Of a stretch of DNA of 5,684 nucleotides, positions 1-5,487 are shown piece after piece. The number at the start of each line of letters is the position of its first letter. Position 1 is the first letter of the stretch. Location of the stretch: assembly GCA_003446545.1 (NCBI GenBank), contig DMAO01000156.1, positions 1-5,684 of the forward strand, read 5' to 3'. Under the pieces are notes generated by a model, which saw only the letters and a list, made by a program, of their open reading frames with translations, did not search any database and had not been told where the DNA came from. The position numbers were made by a program, and so were the translations under genes. The DNA comes from Sphaerochaeta sp. Its GTDB lineage: Bacteria > Spirochaetota > Spirochaetia > Sphaerochaetales > Sphaerochaetaceae.

Positions 1-1196
1 CTAAGACCGTAGCCACAGTTGCCAGTCCAGAGCCTAAAGCTACTATCGAGCCTACAACTTCAGGTCTTGAGGATGGTATATACTTTGCAATAGATAAAGA
101 ATTCGCCTCTTCCGGATGGAAAGAGGCAGTTACCCTTACTGTCTCTGGTGGAAAAATTACCAAAGCGGACTGGAATGGAGTAAACATTTCAGGTGGTGCA
201 GATAAGAAAGCCTATGACAAGGCAGGCAAGTACAACATGGTGAAGTTTGGCAAGGCCCAGGCCGACTGGTCAGTGCAGGCAGAAAAGGCTGAAAAGCATC
301 TGATTGCAACCCAGGACCCCACTGCCATTTCCTATAAGGATGAAGAGGGCCACACTGATGATATCGCTGGCGTCTCTGTCCATGTGAATGCCTTTTTCTC
401 CCTTGCCCAAGAAGCTTTGGAAGCCGGACCTGTAGGTCGTGGTCCGTATGCTGACGGCGCATATTTCGCCATAGATGATCAGTTTGCCTCTTCTGGTTGG
501 AAGGAATATGTCTCCCTTACTGTACTGAATGGAAGAATTGCCGCTATCAACTGGAGCGGGGTTAACCGCGCTGGCGATGACAAGAAAGCCTATGATAAGG
601 CTGGCAACTACAATATGGTGAAGTTTGGCAAAGCCCAGGACGAGTGGTTTGTACAGGCTGCCCGTGTTGAGGATTTCCTTTTGGAGAAGCAAGACCTCAA
701 GGCTATCAACTATAAGGATGCAGAAGGCCACACCGATGATATTGCTGGTGTCTCTGTCCACGTCAGCAGCATGTACGCTTTGGCAGAGGAGGCTCTTGCC
801 TCTGGAGTCCAGAAAATCGGACCGTATACCGATGGAAGCTACTATGCCAGTGAAGATGACTTTGGCTCCAATGGCTGGAAGGGCTTTGTATCGGTGTATG
901 TCAGCAATGGCAACATCGTGCAGGTCTACTACAGCGGCGTGAATGAAGCAGGGGATGACAAGCAGGTCTTTGCCTCTGAAGGCAACTATGGCATGATACA
1001 GGCCAGTAAGATTGGTAAGGAGTGGCATGAGCAGGCTCAGGCTGCTGAAGCCTATCTGGTTTCTACACAGGATCCCAAGAAAATTGAGTTTACCAATGTT
1101 GAAGGCAACACCGATGACATTGCAGGGGTATCCATGCATGTTGGTGATTTCTTCGCCTTGACTGAAAAGGCCCTTGCTGCAGGACCAAAGAAGTAA
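1..1196 (+). CDS. Triple-repeat FMN_bind-like exported protein (5' end missing)
   Basis: The reading frame is open from the left edge (first full codon at position 3) to the TAA at 1194-1196, giving 397 visible residues. It starts in a Pro/Thr/Glu-rich linker (residues 1-20), followed by three homologous domains of about 126 residues at codons starting near 63, 441 and 819. Each runs DG-x-Y-(F/Y)-A, a GW motif, a beta-strand ending in (G/N)G-(K/R/N)-I, G-V-N, then a helical part ending in G-x-TDDIAGVS-x-HV and a closing helix. This order resembles the FMN_bind family (PF04205) and related spirochaete membrane immunogens (COG4939). In flavinylated members the last motif reads roughly D-x-x-(S/T)-G-A-T-x-T, with FMN on the final Thr; here that place is His in all three copies, so covalent FMN is unlikely. 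The signal peptide or lipobox would lie upstream and is not visible. Function is unknown; extracytoplasmic location is inferred. The gene is followed at once by a terminator. Confidence 0.8.
   Translation, partial: KTVATVASPEPKATIEPTTSGLEDGIYFAIDKEFASSGWKEAVTLTVSGGKITKADWNGVNISGGADKKAYDKAGKYNMVKFGKAQADWSVQAEKAEKHLIATQDPTAISYKDEEGHTDDIAGVSVHVNAFFSLAQEALEAGPVGRGPYADGAYFAIDDQFASSGWKEYVSLTVLNGRIAAINWSGVNRAGDDKKAYDKAGNYNMVKFGKAQDEWFVQAARVEDFLLEKQDLKAINYKDAEGHTDDIAGVSVHVSSMYALAEEALASGVQKIGPYTDGSYYASEDDFGSNGWKGFVSVYVSNGNIVQVYYSGVNEAGDDKQVFASEGNYGMIQASKIGKEWHEQAQAAEAYLVSTQDPKKIEFTNVEGNTDDIAGVSMHVGDFFALTEKALAAGPKK
63..1193 (+). repeat. Three in-frame tandem repeats, 378-nt unit, coding
   Basis: The units are 63-440, 441-818 and 819-1196 (the last includes the stop codon), so each spans 378 nt. 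Matching motifs recur at this offset: the TDDIAG motif begins with its first Asp codon at 357, 735 and 1113. Units 1 and 2 are most alike (about 64% identical residues counted by eye), with nearly identical DNA at about 201-260 versus 579-638, covering DKKAYDKAG and YNMVKFGKAQ. Unit 3 is more diverged; it has for example EGNYGMIQASKIG in place of AGNYNMVKFGKAQ. This fits an older duplication producing unit 3 and a later duplication or gene conversion between units 1 and 2. The protein ends at a unit boundary. Confidence 0.9.
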
Positions 1197-1221
1197 GCTT
1201 TCCAATCTGGAGATTACTCTA

Positions 1222-1270
1222 CAAATAGGGCCTTGTGATGCACTGCATTGCAAGGCCCTATTTGTCTTTC
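1222..1270 (+). terminator. Rho-independent terminator after the repeat protein gene
   Basis: A perfect 14-bp inverted repeat (1222-1235 with 1251-1264; arms CAAATAGGGCCTTG and CAAGGCCCTATTTG) starts 25 nt after the stop codon and leads into a T-rich run (TCTTTCC). The 15-nt loop contains a further palindrome, ATGCA-C-TGCAT, so the helix may extend almost to its tip. The symmetric AAATA/TATTT base means it could also act on the opposite strand. Confidence 0.85.
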
Positions 1271-1604
1271 CTAAGGGGAAACGGTATGGTATCCCTGTCT
1301 CTTCGCCTTCTAGTGGGATCAGCTAGGCCTGTCCAAGGAACTTCTGAGGTGTTTTGTGAGAAGAGAGAGAAGAAAGGGTTCCTTCTTCCTAACTCTCCAA
1401 TTCAAGAATACCCTTGATGACGTCACCTGTGTATTGGCTCCACTCATCCGATGTTGGGAAGTCTCTCGATCGCGAGTGGTGTGGGCATGGTGGCCAGAGC
1501 CCTTTTGCGTACTCAAAAGAACTGTGGGATGGCAAATTCTCTTGGCCTGAACGCACAAGAGGTTTGTATCCGAGTAGTTCCCCTGATACACTACTCATCA
1601 GTAC
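1271..1604. other. Gene-free or unrecognised stretch before the exporter
   Basis: About 330 nt without a gene I can support. Two opposed short frames are open: plus 1417-1635 (72 aa, Trp-rich, no Shine-Dalgarno, running over the exporter start) and minus 1625-1389 (ending ...DEWSQYTGDVIKGILELES). Neither matches a family I recognise. The minus frame is followed by a purine-rich hairpin (GAAGAAGG with CCTTTCTTC, about 1368-1389 on the plus strand) and a pyrimidine run, which could be a weak terminator for a decayed minus-strand gene. Also visible are an 8-bp palindrome TGACGTCA at 1418-1425 and a small CTCG/CGAG stem near 1464-1475. I see no clear promoter or riboswitch for the exporter. Confidence 0.4.
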
Positions 1605-1606
1605 GT

Positions 1607-1611
1607 GGGAG
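1607..1611 (+). promoter_or_regulatory. Shine-Dalgarno site that sets the exporter start
   Basis: GGGAG lies 8 nt before the ATG at 1620. A GTG at 1605 is in the same frame, but it overlaps this site and has no ribosome binding site of its own, so ATG 1620 is preferred. Confidence 0.65.
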
Positions 1612-1619
1612 TTTACAGA

Positions 1620-2216
1620 ATGCATGTTGATGTAATTTCGCTGTTGATGTTCGCATTTGTCACAACCTTTTCGCCCGGGCCCAATACGATCAGCAGCGCT
1701 TCAATGGGCCTTTCCTTTGGGTACATACGTTCTCTCAGATATATGGTAGGCATTGCAGTAGGGTTCTTTTTGGTAATGCTCTCCTGCTCCTTGCTTTCTG
1801 CCTTCATCCAGGGATATCTGCCAAGAATGGTTACGGTTCTTTCGTATATTGGCTCCCTCTACATCTTCTATCTGGCGTACCATACGCTCAAGAGTGGATA
1901 CTCCTTTTCCGAAGGGGAGCGCAAACCTTTGGGTTTCGGACGTGGGTTTATGTTGCAGATCGTGAATCCAAAGGTTATCATCCTCGGTCTCACAGAGTAC
2001 ACAACCTTTTTGTTCTCAATGCCCCACACCTGGTTCAATCTCATTTTTTCAGCCTTTGGCTTTACTCTGCTGAGCTTCACAGCAGTCTCTGCCTGGGCAA
2101 AGTTCGGCTCCCTTATCGGAGAGGCCTTACAGAAAGAGAAGACAAGGAAGTGCGTCAATACGGTCCTTGCCTTGTCCCTGTGCTATGTGGCGATAAAGAT
2201 GGTGGTTCAGGGGTAA
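1620..2216 (+). CDS. LysE/RhtB-family amino-acid exporter
   Basis: This gene encodes a 198-aa inner-membrane protein of the LysE/RhtB translocator superfamily, which exports amino acids or related small molecules using the ion gradient. Diagnostic features: a hydrophobic N-terminal helix carrying the family motif SPGPNTI (residues 18-24) and GLSFGYIRS (30-38), which fits the conserved cytoplasmic segment; a second helix (about 43-63); the IGSLYIFYLAYHTLKSG block (77-93), matching the third family segment; a hydrophilic loop (95-108); then F-M-L-Q-I-V-N-P-K (110-118), the conserved NPK motif; and two or three further hydrophobic helices to the C terminus. Length is typical (about 195-215 aa). 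The substrate cannot be read from sequence; Lys, Thr, homoserine lactone and Leu exporters all share these motifs. It stands alone on its strand and converges with the transposase gene. Start choice rests on the Shine-Dalgarno site at 1607-1611. Confidence 0.9.
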   Translation: MHVDVISLLMFAFVTTFSPGPNTISSASMGLSFGYIRSLRYMVGIAVGFFLVMLSCSLLSAFIQGYLPRMVTVLSYIGSLYIFYLAYHTLKSGYSFSEGERKPLGFGRGFMLQIVNPKVIILGLTEYTTFLFSMPHTWFNLIFSAFGFTLLSFTAVSAWAKFGSLIGEALQKEKTRKCVNTVLALSLCYVAIKMVVQG

Positions 2217-2232
2217 GAGCAATAAGCGGAAC

Positions 2233-2265
2233 ATGATTATTCGGATTGGAATCATATGCTTTTAA
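2233..2265 (+). terminator. Possible weak terminator of the exporter gene
   Basis: Shortly after the exporter stop, ATGATT (2233-2238) can pair with AATCAT (2249-2254 region), followed by TGCTTTT. The stem is only 6 bp and AT-rich, so this is a tentative call. The remainder of the gap to the insertion sequence (to about 2380) shows no other feature I can name. Confidence 0.25.
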
Positions 2266-2408
2266 GAAAAGAAGGGGAGGCCAGAAGATTCAATCTTAGG
2301 GCAATCTCCACGTTAGGGGAGCTATGTATCGCAAAAGGTTCCAACCAACCTTAACCCTCAAGTCCTCTTCAGCGTATAGGAATTATACATAGAATTGAAT
2401 GGAGATAC

Positions 2409-4007
2409 CTACTGGAGTACATAAATTCCGAACTGGGCATAGAGCGTTTTCTGCTTCTCCGTCACCTCCCCGATATGGGGTGATTTTCCAGGGCTCTGGA
2501 ATTGCTCTATCACGTCAAGGGTATCTAACAGATCGGCCATGGTATGGGTCCGGTAGAGACCTTTTTCATGCATCGTCTTGTCGATGGCTGAGACAAACAT
2601 ATGGGCAACGAATTGAACGAAAAGCTTGCCTTCCAGATTGTGCTCAGATGCATCTGAAGGACTTCCCCTGTGCAAACGTTCCTTGAGATTATCAAATGAC
2701 TTTTCAACCAAAGCCCTAGAGCGATAGATATCCAATGCTTCGATGGGGTCCTTGATGTCATTTGAGATGAGGCAGGAGTATCCGAAGTCCTTTTGCTTAT
2801 TCTCAAGTGCCGCTTGTTGTAAGGTGATGCTGATCTTTCTGGCTGGCCTTTGTCGTATAGTGAAGTATTTCTCGTAGAGCTTTTCGTGGGAGGGGACCCT
2901 TTTGTTGGCGTACAGCTCCTCCTCCAACAGATCAAGGTGCTTGTTGAAGGCTGTTGTGTCGTCGATGGCCTGTTGCTCATTGTAGTAGAGGTGTACATAT
3001 ATCCGCTTGTCTGTCCTGATGACCTCACCGTTACGTTTCTTTACCTTTTCATGAGGCCACTCACTCCTCACAGAGTAGTAACCTGTCTGGTGGCCTGAGT
3101 GATAATGGGCATCTTTCCTTAGCGTAGCTCTTACTGGATCAAGATGCTTCTGTACAAAGGGAAGTGAAATTTTGGTACCAATGAGAAATTTGTAATGATT
3201 TGTATATAAGTCGTTTACAGTGTTTTCGCTGTAGAAATCTCGGTCCAGGATGAATTTAATTTTCCCATCGATTACCTCTGGAAGACTTTTAAGTATTCTC
3301 ATCAGAGTGGAGACTTCAGATAGGTAGGCTGGTAACTTGCTGTAGCATACAGGCATTTTGGAAGTGTCACCGTACAACAAGGTAAGGTTGATTTTGGCCA
3401 GCGGATTGTGTTCATTTGGTTCACTATACCTGAGTTGTCTGAAGGTCTCCACGAAGGAGGAAACAGATGAAATGTCAAAAGCTAGATATTCCTTCTCCTT
3501 TCTTCTTCTGCCCTGCAATATAAAGAACTGTTCTTGTTTATCCTCACTGACCGATTGGAACAATTCGCCGCATTGCTGAGGTGTGATCGTCTTATCATAG
3601 GGAAGCACATGGGTAGTGGCCCATTTGTGGAAGCGGCTTATGGTATTGTTATCCTCCAAGACAAGGAAATAGGCAAGGGAAAGTATCTGCTTGTAGGTAT
3701 CACCAAAGCATTTTTTAAGATCCTCTATAATGCCGTAGCTCTTTCCTATCTGTTCCAACAGATAGGTAGCACCATAGAACTTCCTAGTAAATTCGGTTAC
3801 GACCACAGCCTCAGGTTTTGCTTGTTTGAGTTGCTCCAATTCTTGTTGCATCCTGTACTGTTTGTTGGGGATGAATTTGTTGTCTACTAGTTTCCCAATG
3901 CATTCTCTCGTGTTACGGGACTGCTGCTTTTCCTTATCCCAGTAAGATGTGGACTCATACACATATATAGTTTGATTTTTCTTATTTTTTACGTATACCA
4001 ATGACAC
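2409..4007 (-). CDS. IS1634-family (IS4-like) DDE transposase, intact
   Basis: This gene encodes a 532-aa cut-and-paste transposase that cleaves and rejoins the element's ends. The DDE catalytic residues are visible: D178 in AFDISS, D255 in FILDRDFYS, and E435 inside the signature Y428-x2-R431-x3-E435-x6-K442, which fits the Y-(2)-R-(3)-E-(6)-K pattern of the IS4 superfamily exactly. The long insertion between the second Asp and the Glu (180 residues), the N-terminal VKNKKNQTIYVYESTSYWDKEK block and overall length point to the IS1634 group. Residues 50-66 look like a short coiled coil. The frame has no interruption and all catalytic residues are present, so the element may be active. The start is GTG (4007-4005), supported by AGGAG at 4020-4016 with 8-nt spacing; no better ATG lies upstream in frame. 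It is convergent with the exporter gene and divergent from the osmoprotectant operon. Confidence 0.93.
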   Translation of the reverse strand: MSLVYVKNKKNQTIYVYESTSYWDKEKQQSRNTRECIGKLVDNKFIPNKQYRMQQELEQLKQAKPEAVVVTEFTRKFYGATYLLEQIGKSYGIIEDLKKCFGDTYKQILSLAYFLVLEDNNTISRFHKWATTHVLPYDKTITPQQCGELFQSVSEDKQEQFFILQGRRRKEKEYLAFDISSVSSFVETFRQLRYSEPNEHNPLAKINLTLLYGDTSKMPVCYSKLPAYLSEVSTLMRILKSLPEVIDGKIKFILDRDFYSENTVNDLYTNHYKFLIGTKISLPFVQKHLDPVRATLRKDAHYHSGHQTGYYSVRSEWPHEKVKKRNGEVIRTDKRIYVHLYYNEQQAIDDTTAFNKHLDLLEEELYANKRVPSHEKLYEKYFTIRQRPARKISITLQQAALENKQKDFGYSCLISNDIKDPIEALDIYRSRALVEKSFDNLKERLHRGSPSDASEHNLEGKLFVQFVAHMFVSAIDKTMHEKGLYRTHTMADLLDTLDVIEQFQSPGKSPHIGEVTEKQKTLYAQFGIYVLQ

Positions 4008-4031
4008 CGCGCTTACTCCTAATTGGTATAC
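3993..4031 (-). promoter_or_regulatory. Hairpin enclosing the transposase ribosome binding site and start
   Basis: GTATACCAAT (3993-4002) and ATTGGTATAC (4022-4031) form a perfect 10-bp inverted repeat. The 19-nt loop (4003-4021) contains both the Shine-Dalgarno AGGAG (4016-4020) and the GTG start codon (4005-4007). The outer arm overlaps the -10 of the predicted promoter, so a transcript started there would lack most of one arm, whereas read-through transcripts from upstream would carry both. A role in shielding the transposase from outside transcription is inferred from this geometry. Confidence 0.5.
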
Positions 4032-4059
4032 TTATACCTTGTTTTTACCAAGATTACAA
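4031..4059 (-). promoter_or_regulatory. Transposase promoter
   Basis: On the minus strand, TTGTAA (4059-4054, 4/6 to the sigma70 -35 consensus) is followed after 17 nt by TATAAG (4036-4031, 5/6 to the -10). The transcript would begin near 4022-4025, leaving a leader of only about 17 nt before the GTG. The -10 lies in a small palindrome, GGTATA-CT-TATACC (4025-4038 on the plus strand). Confidence 0.6.
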
Positions 4060-4119
4060 GAATAATAATGCATTAAGTTGATAATATTAATGAAGTTATT
4101 AAATTATATAGGTATAATT

Positions 4120-4440
4120 ATATGGGATTATGTATATAACGCACATATGTTTTATAGTACTATGGAGGTGGTGTAGTATCCCTCATGAAATATATAATTT
4201 GTTAAATCACAATTAATTAATAAATCATTATGCATAGTACCAATTGCTAAAGTATGATAGTCATCACCTGGAGGTTCACTAGGTTGCTTGAAATATCCGC
4301 ATTACTTGATAAAAAATGAAAATATTTAGGGAAAATATTCATAATATTACAATTAGTGGAATTTATTCAAAAGTTTATCAAGTAATATAAATAACTATAA
4401 TATATTAAGTTATAAAGTAAGTTGGAATATATAGCTCTAT
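4120..4440. other. AT-rich gene-free leader upstream of the osmoprotectant operon
   Basis: No coding frame of note is present. The stretch is strongly AT-rich with many chance promoter-like hexamers, for example TATAAT at 4396-4401 without a convincing -35. It holds a 10-bp palindrome ATAGTACTAT (4154-4163), a 9-bp direct repeat GAAAATATT (4318-4326 and 4331-4339), and the inverted repeat listed separately. A small purine-rich GGAGGTGGTG (about 4164-4173) has no frame behind it. It may be the control region of the downstream operon, insertion-sequence debris, or both. Confidence 0.5.
4301..4386. repeat. Perfect 13-bp inverted repeat flanking 60 nt
   Basis: ATTACTTGATAAA (4301-4313) is the exact reverse complement of TTTATCAAGTAAT (4374-4386). 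The enclosed 60 nt include the GAAAATATT direct repeat. No T-run follows, so this is not a terminator. It could be a paired operator, a leader hairpin if transcription starts further upstream, or a miniature inverted-repeat element; no flanking duplication is evident. Confidence 0.6.
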
Positions 4441-4445
4441 TTATT

Positions 4446-4487
4446 TTGTATATTTACTTGACATATATGTACAATAATTCGTACGTT
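4446..4487 (+). promoter_or_regulatory. Candidate promoter region of the osmoprotectant operon
   Basis: A perfect -35 hexamer TTGACA lies at 4458-4463, but the best -10 at 18-nt spacing is the poor TACGTT (4482-4487). Alternatively, TTGTAT (4446-4451) with TACAAT (4470-4475) at 18-nt spacing gives a good -10 and a poor -35. The palindrome ACATATATGT (4461-4470) overlaps both and could be an operator. A weak match to consensus would suit a regulated promoter; which one is used cannot be decided here. Confidence 0.35.
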
Positions 4488-4508
4488 ACTAAGATAAACC
4501 ATACAAAT

Positions 4509-4514
4509 GAGGAG
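4509..4514 (+). promoter_or_regulatory. Shine-Dalgarno site that sets the binding-protein start
   Basis: GAGGAG lies 9 nt before ATG 4524. The frame is open further upstream to a TTG at 4422, but that extension has no ribosome binding site, and the signal peptide begins at ATG 4524. Confidence 0.85.
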
Positions 4515-4523
4515 AAAAAACGT

Positions 4524-5477
4524 ATGAAAAAACTAAGTATAATAACCTTAGCACTGTTGCTTGTTGTTACTGGAGGCCTCTTTGCTGGCGGAGAAACTGA
4601 AAACAATGCTAAGACAATTGTTTTTGGTGATGTTTCGTGGGATTCAGTCCAAGTGCATAACAGGATTATGGCCTTCATCATAGAAAACGGATTAACGGGA
4701 TACAAAGCAGACTTTACCCCTGGAGATACCCTTCCCATTCTCAATGGGCTTATGCAGGGTGATATCGATGTTGATATGGAATCATGGCACTCAAACTTCC
4801 CCGAAGTATATAGGAAAGGCATTGAGTCAGGATCTATCGTAGACCTCGGACAGAACATGCCAGATGCACCACAGGGCTGGTGGGTACCACGGTACCTTGT
4901 AGAAGGACCTGATGCAATGGCTCCAGATCTGAAGAGTGTGGCGGACTTGCCAAAATATGCTCATCTGTTTACCGATCCTGAAGATTCTTCAAAAGGACAG
5001 ATTTATGGTGGAGTGGCAGGATGGTCACAGATGAAAATCTCCGAACAGATTTTTAATGATAACAATCTTGGAGATACCTACAACCTTACTATTGCAGGAA
5101 GCGGTACGGCTATTGCAGCGACCATGGTCAGCTCCTTTAAGCAGAGAGAGCCTTGGGTAGGGTACTACTGGGCACCGACAGCAGTCCTAGGACGACTTGA
5201 CATGGTGCGTCTCAAAGGAAGCGAATATGATCCTGCACTTGTGAACATATTGGTAAACAAGTCAATGATTACCAAAGCTCCTGAAGTAGTGGAAATTTTG
5301 AAGGCCTATTCAACCACAGTTGAAGAGAATAATGAATTCTTGGCAAAAATGGACAACGAGGGTTGGTCAACTCAAGAAACTGCAATCTGGTTTTTGAAGA
5401 ATAAAGAAAGCATTTGGACAACATGGGTTTCCTCCGATGTTGCAGCCAAAGTCAAGAGTGCACTGAAAGCACTATAA
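4524..5477 (+). CDS. Glycine betaine/proline-type ABC transporter substrate-binding protein
   Basis: This 317-aa precursor is the periplasmic receptor of an osmoprotectant importer (OpuAC/ProX class). It has a Sec signal peptide: MKK, a hydrophobic core at residues 4-16, and probable cleavage after LFA (residue 21). There is no lipobox Cys, so it should be soluble rather than a lipoprotein. The mature part shows family blocks: FGDVSWDSVQVHN (34-46), the G-D-I-D-V-D-M-E-S-W-H segment (79-89), GWWVPRYLVEG (118-128), a DL-K/S-VADL stretch (135-142), GWSQMKISEQIF (166-177), and EPWVGYYWAPTAVLG (209-223). Trp residues 39, 88, 119, 120, 167, 211 and 216 are candidates for the aromatic cage that binds quaternary ammonium groups; I cannot say which of them form it. 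The ligand could be glycine betaine, proline betaine, choline or carnitine. The gene is first in its operon, with the ATPase gene beginning 10 nt after its stop. Confidence 0.9.
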   Translation: MKKLSIITLALLLVVTGGLFAGGETENNAKTIVFGDVSWDSVQVHNRIMAFIIENGLTGYKADFTPGDTLPILNGLMQGDIDVDMESWHSNFPEVYRKGIESGSIVDLGQNMPDAPQGWWVPRYLVEGPDAMAPDLKSVADLPKYAHLFTDPEDSSKGQIYGGVAGWSQMKISEQIFNDNNLGDTYNLTIAGSGTAIAATMVSSFKQREPWVGYYWAPTAVLGRLDMVRLKGSEYDPALVNILVNKSMITKAPEVVEILKAYSTTVEENNEFLAKMDNEGWSTQETAIWFLKNKESIWTTWVSSDVAAKVKSALKAL

Positions 5478-5487
5478 GAAGGTATAC

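Larger units (their letters stand above)
2381..4119 (-). mobile_element. IS1634-family insertion sequence (ends approximate)
   Basis: A single transposase gene on the minus strand defines the element; its presence is certain but its ends are not. The best end candidates are AATTATAC at 2381-2388 and its reverse complement at 4112-4119. With gaps, about 17 of 22 positions match inward on both sides, giving an element of about 1.74 kb, within the family range. It would leave 20 nt after the transposase stop and about 110 nt before its start. An alternative pair is GTATA-type ends at 2374 and about 4037, but these would cut through the transposase promoter. Both pairs are AT-rich and could be chance matches. 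No clear target-site duplication is visible; IS1634-group elements are known for long and variable duplications, which are hard to see in one copy. Confidence 0.55.

Noticed and set aside
270..1253. Long open frame on the minus strand opposite the repeat protein gene
   Set aside because: It is a mirror of the tandem repeats in the plus frame, has no ribosome binding site, and its translation is low-complexity hydrophobic with no family motif; the plus frame has clear repeated domains and ends in a terminator.
1236..1417. Short plus-strand frame across the terminator
   Set aside because: It starts inside the terminator hairpin, has no ribosome binding site and no recognisable content.
1605..1619. 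GTG start for the exporter
   Set aside because: It overlaps the GGGAG site that serves ATG 1620, and related proteins usually begin close to the first helix, as ATG 1620 gives.
2525..3028. Minus-strand frame inside the transposase gene
   Set aside because: It is an out-of-frame shadow, rich in Ser/Thr, with no motif; the overlapping frame carries all the DDE signature residues.
4020..4440. CRISPR-like or riboswitch-like element in the AT-rich stretch
   Set aside because: The short repeats there are neither regularly spaced nor of uniform length, and I see no conserved riboswitch core; base composition explains most of the small palindromes.
4422..4523. Upstream extension of the binding protein to a TTG start
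   Set aside because: The extra residues are AT-rich noise before a well-formed signal peptide, and only ATG 4524 has a proper Shine-Dalgarno site at good spacing.
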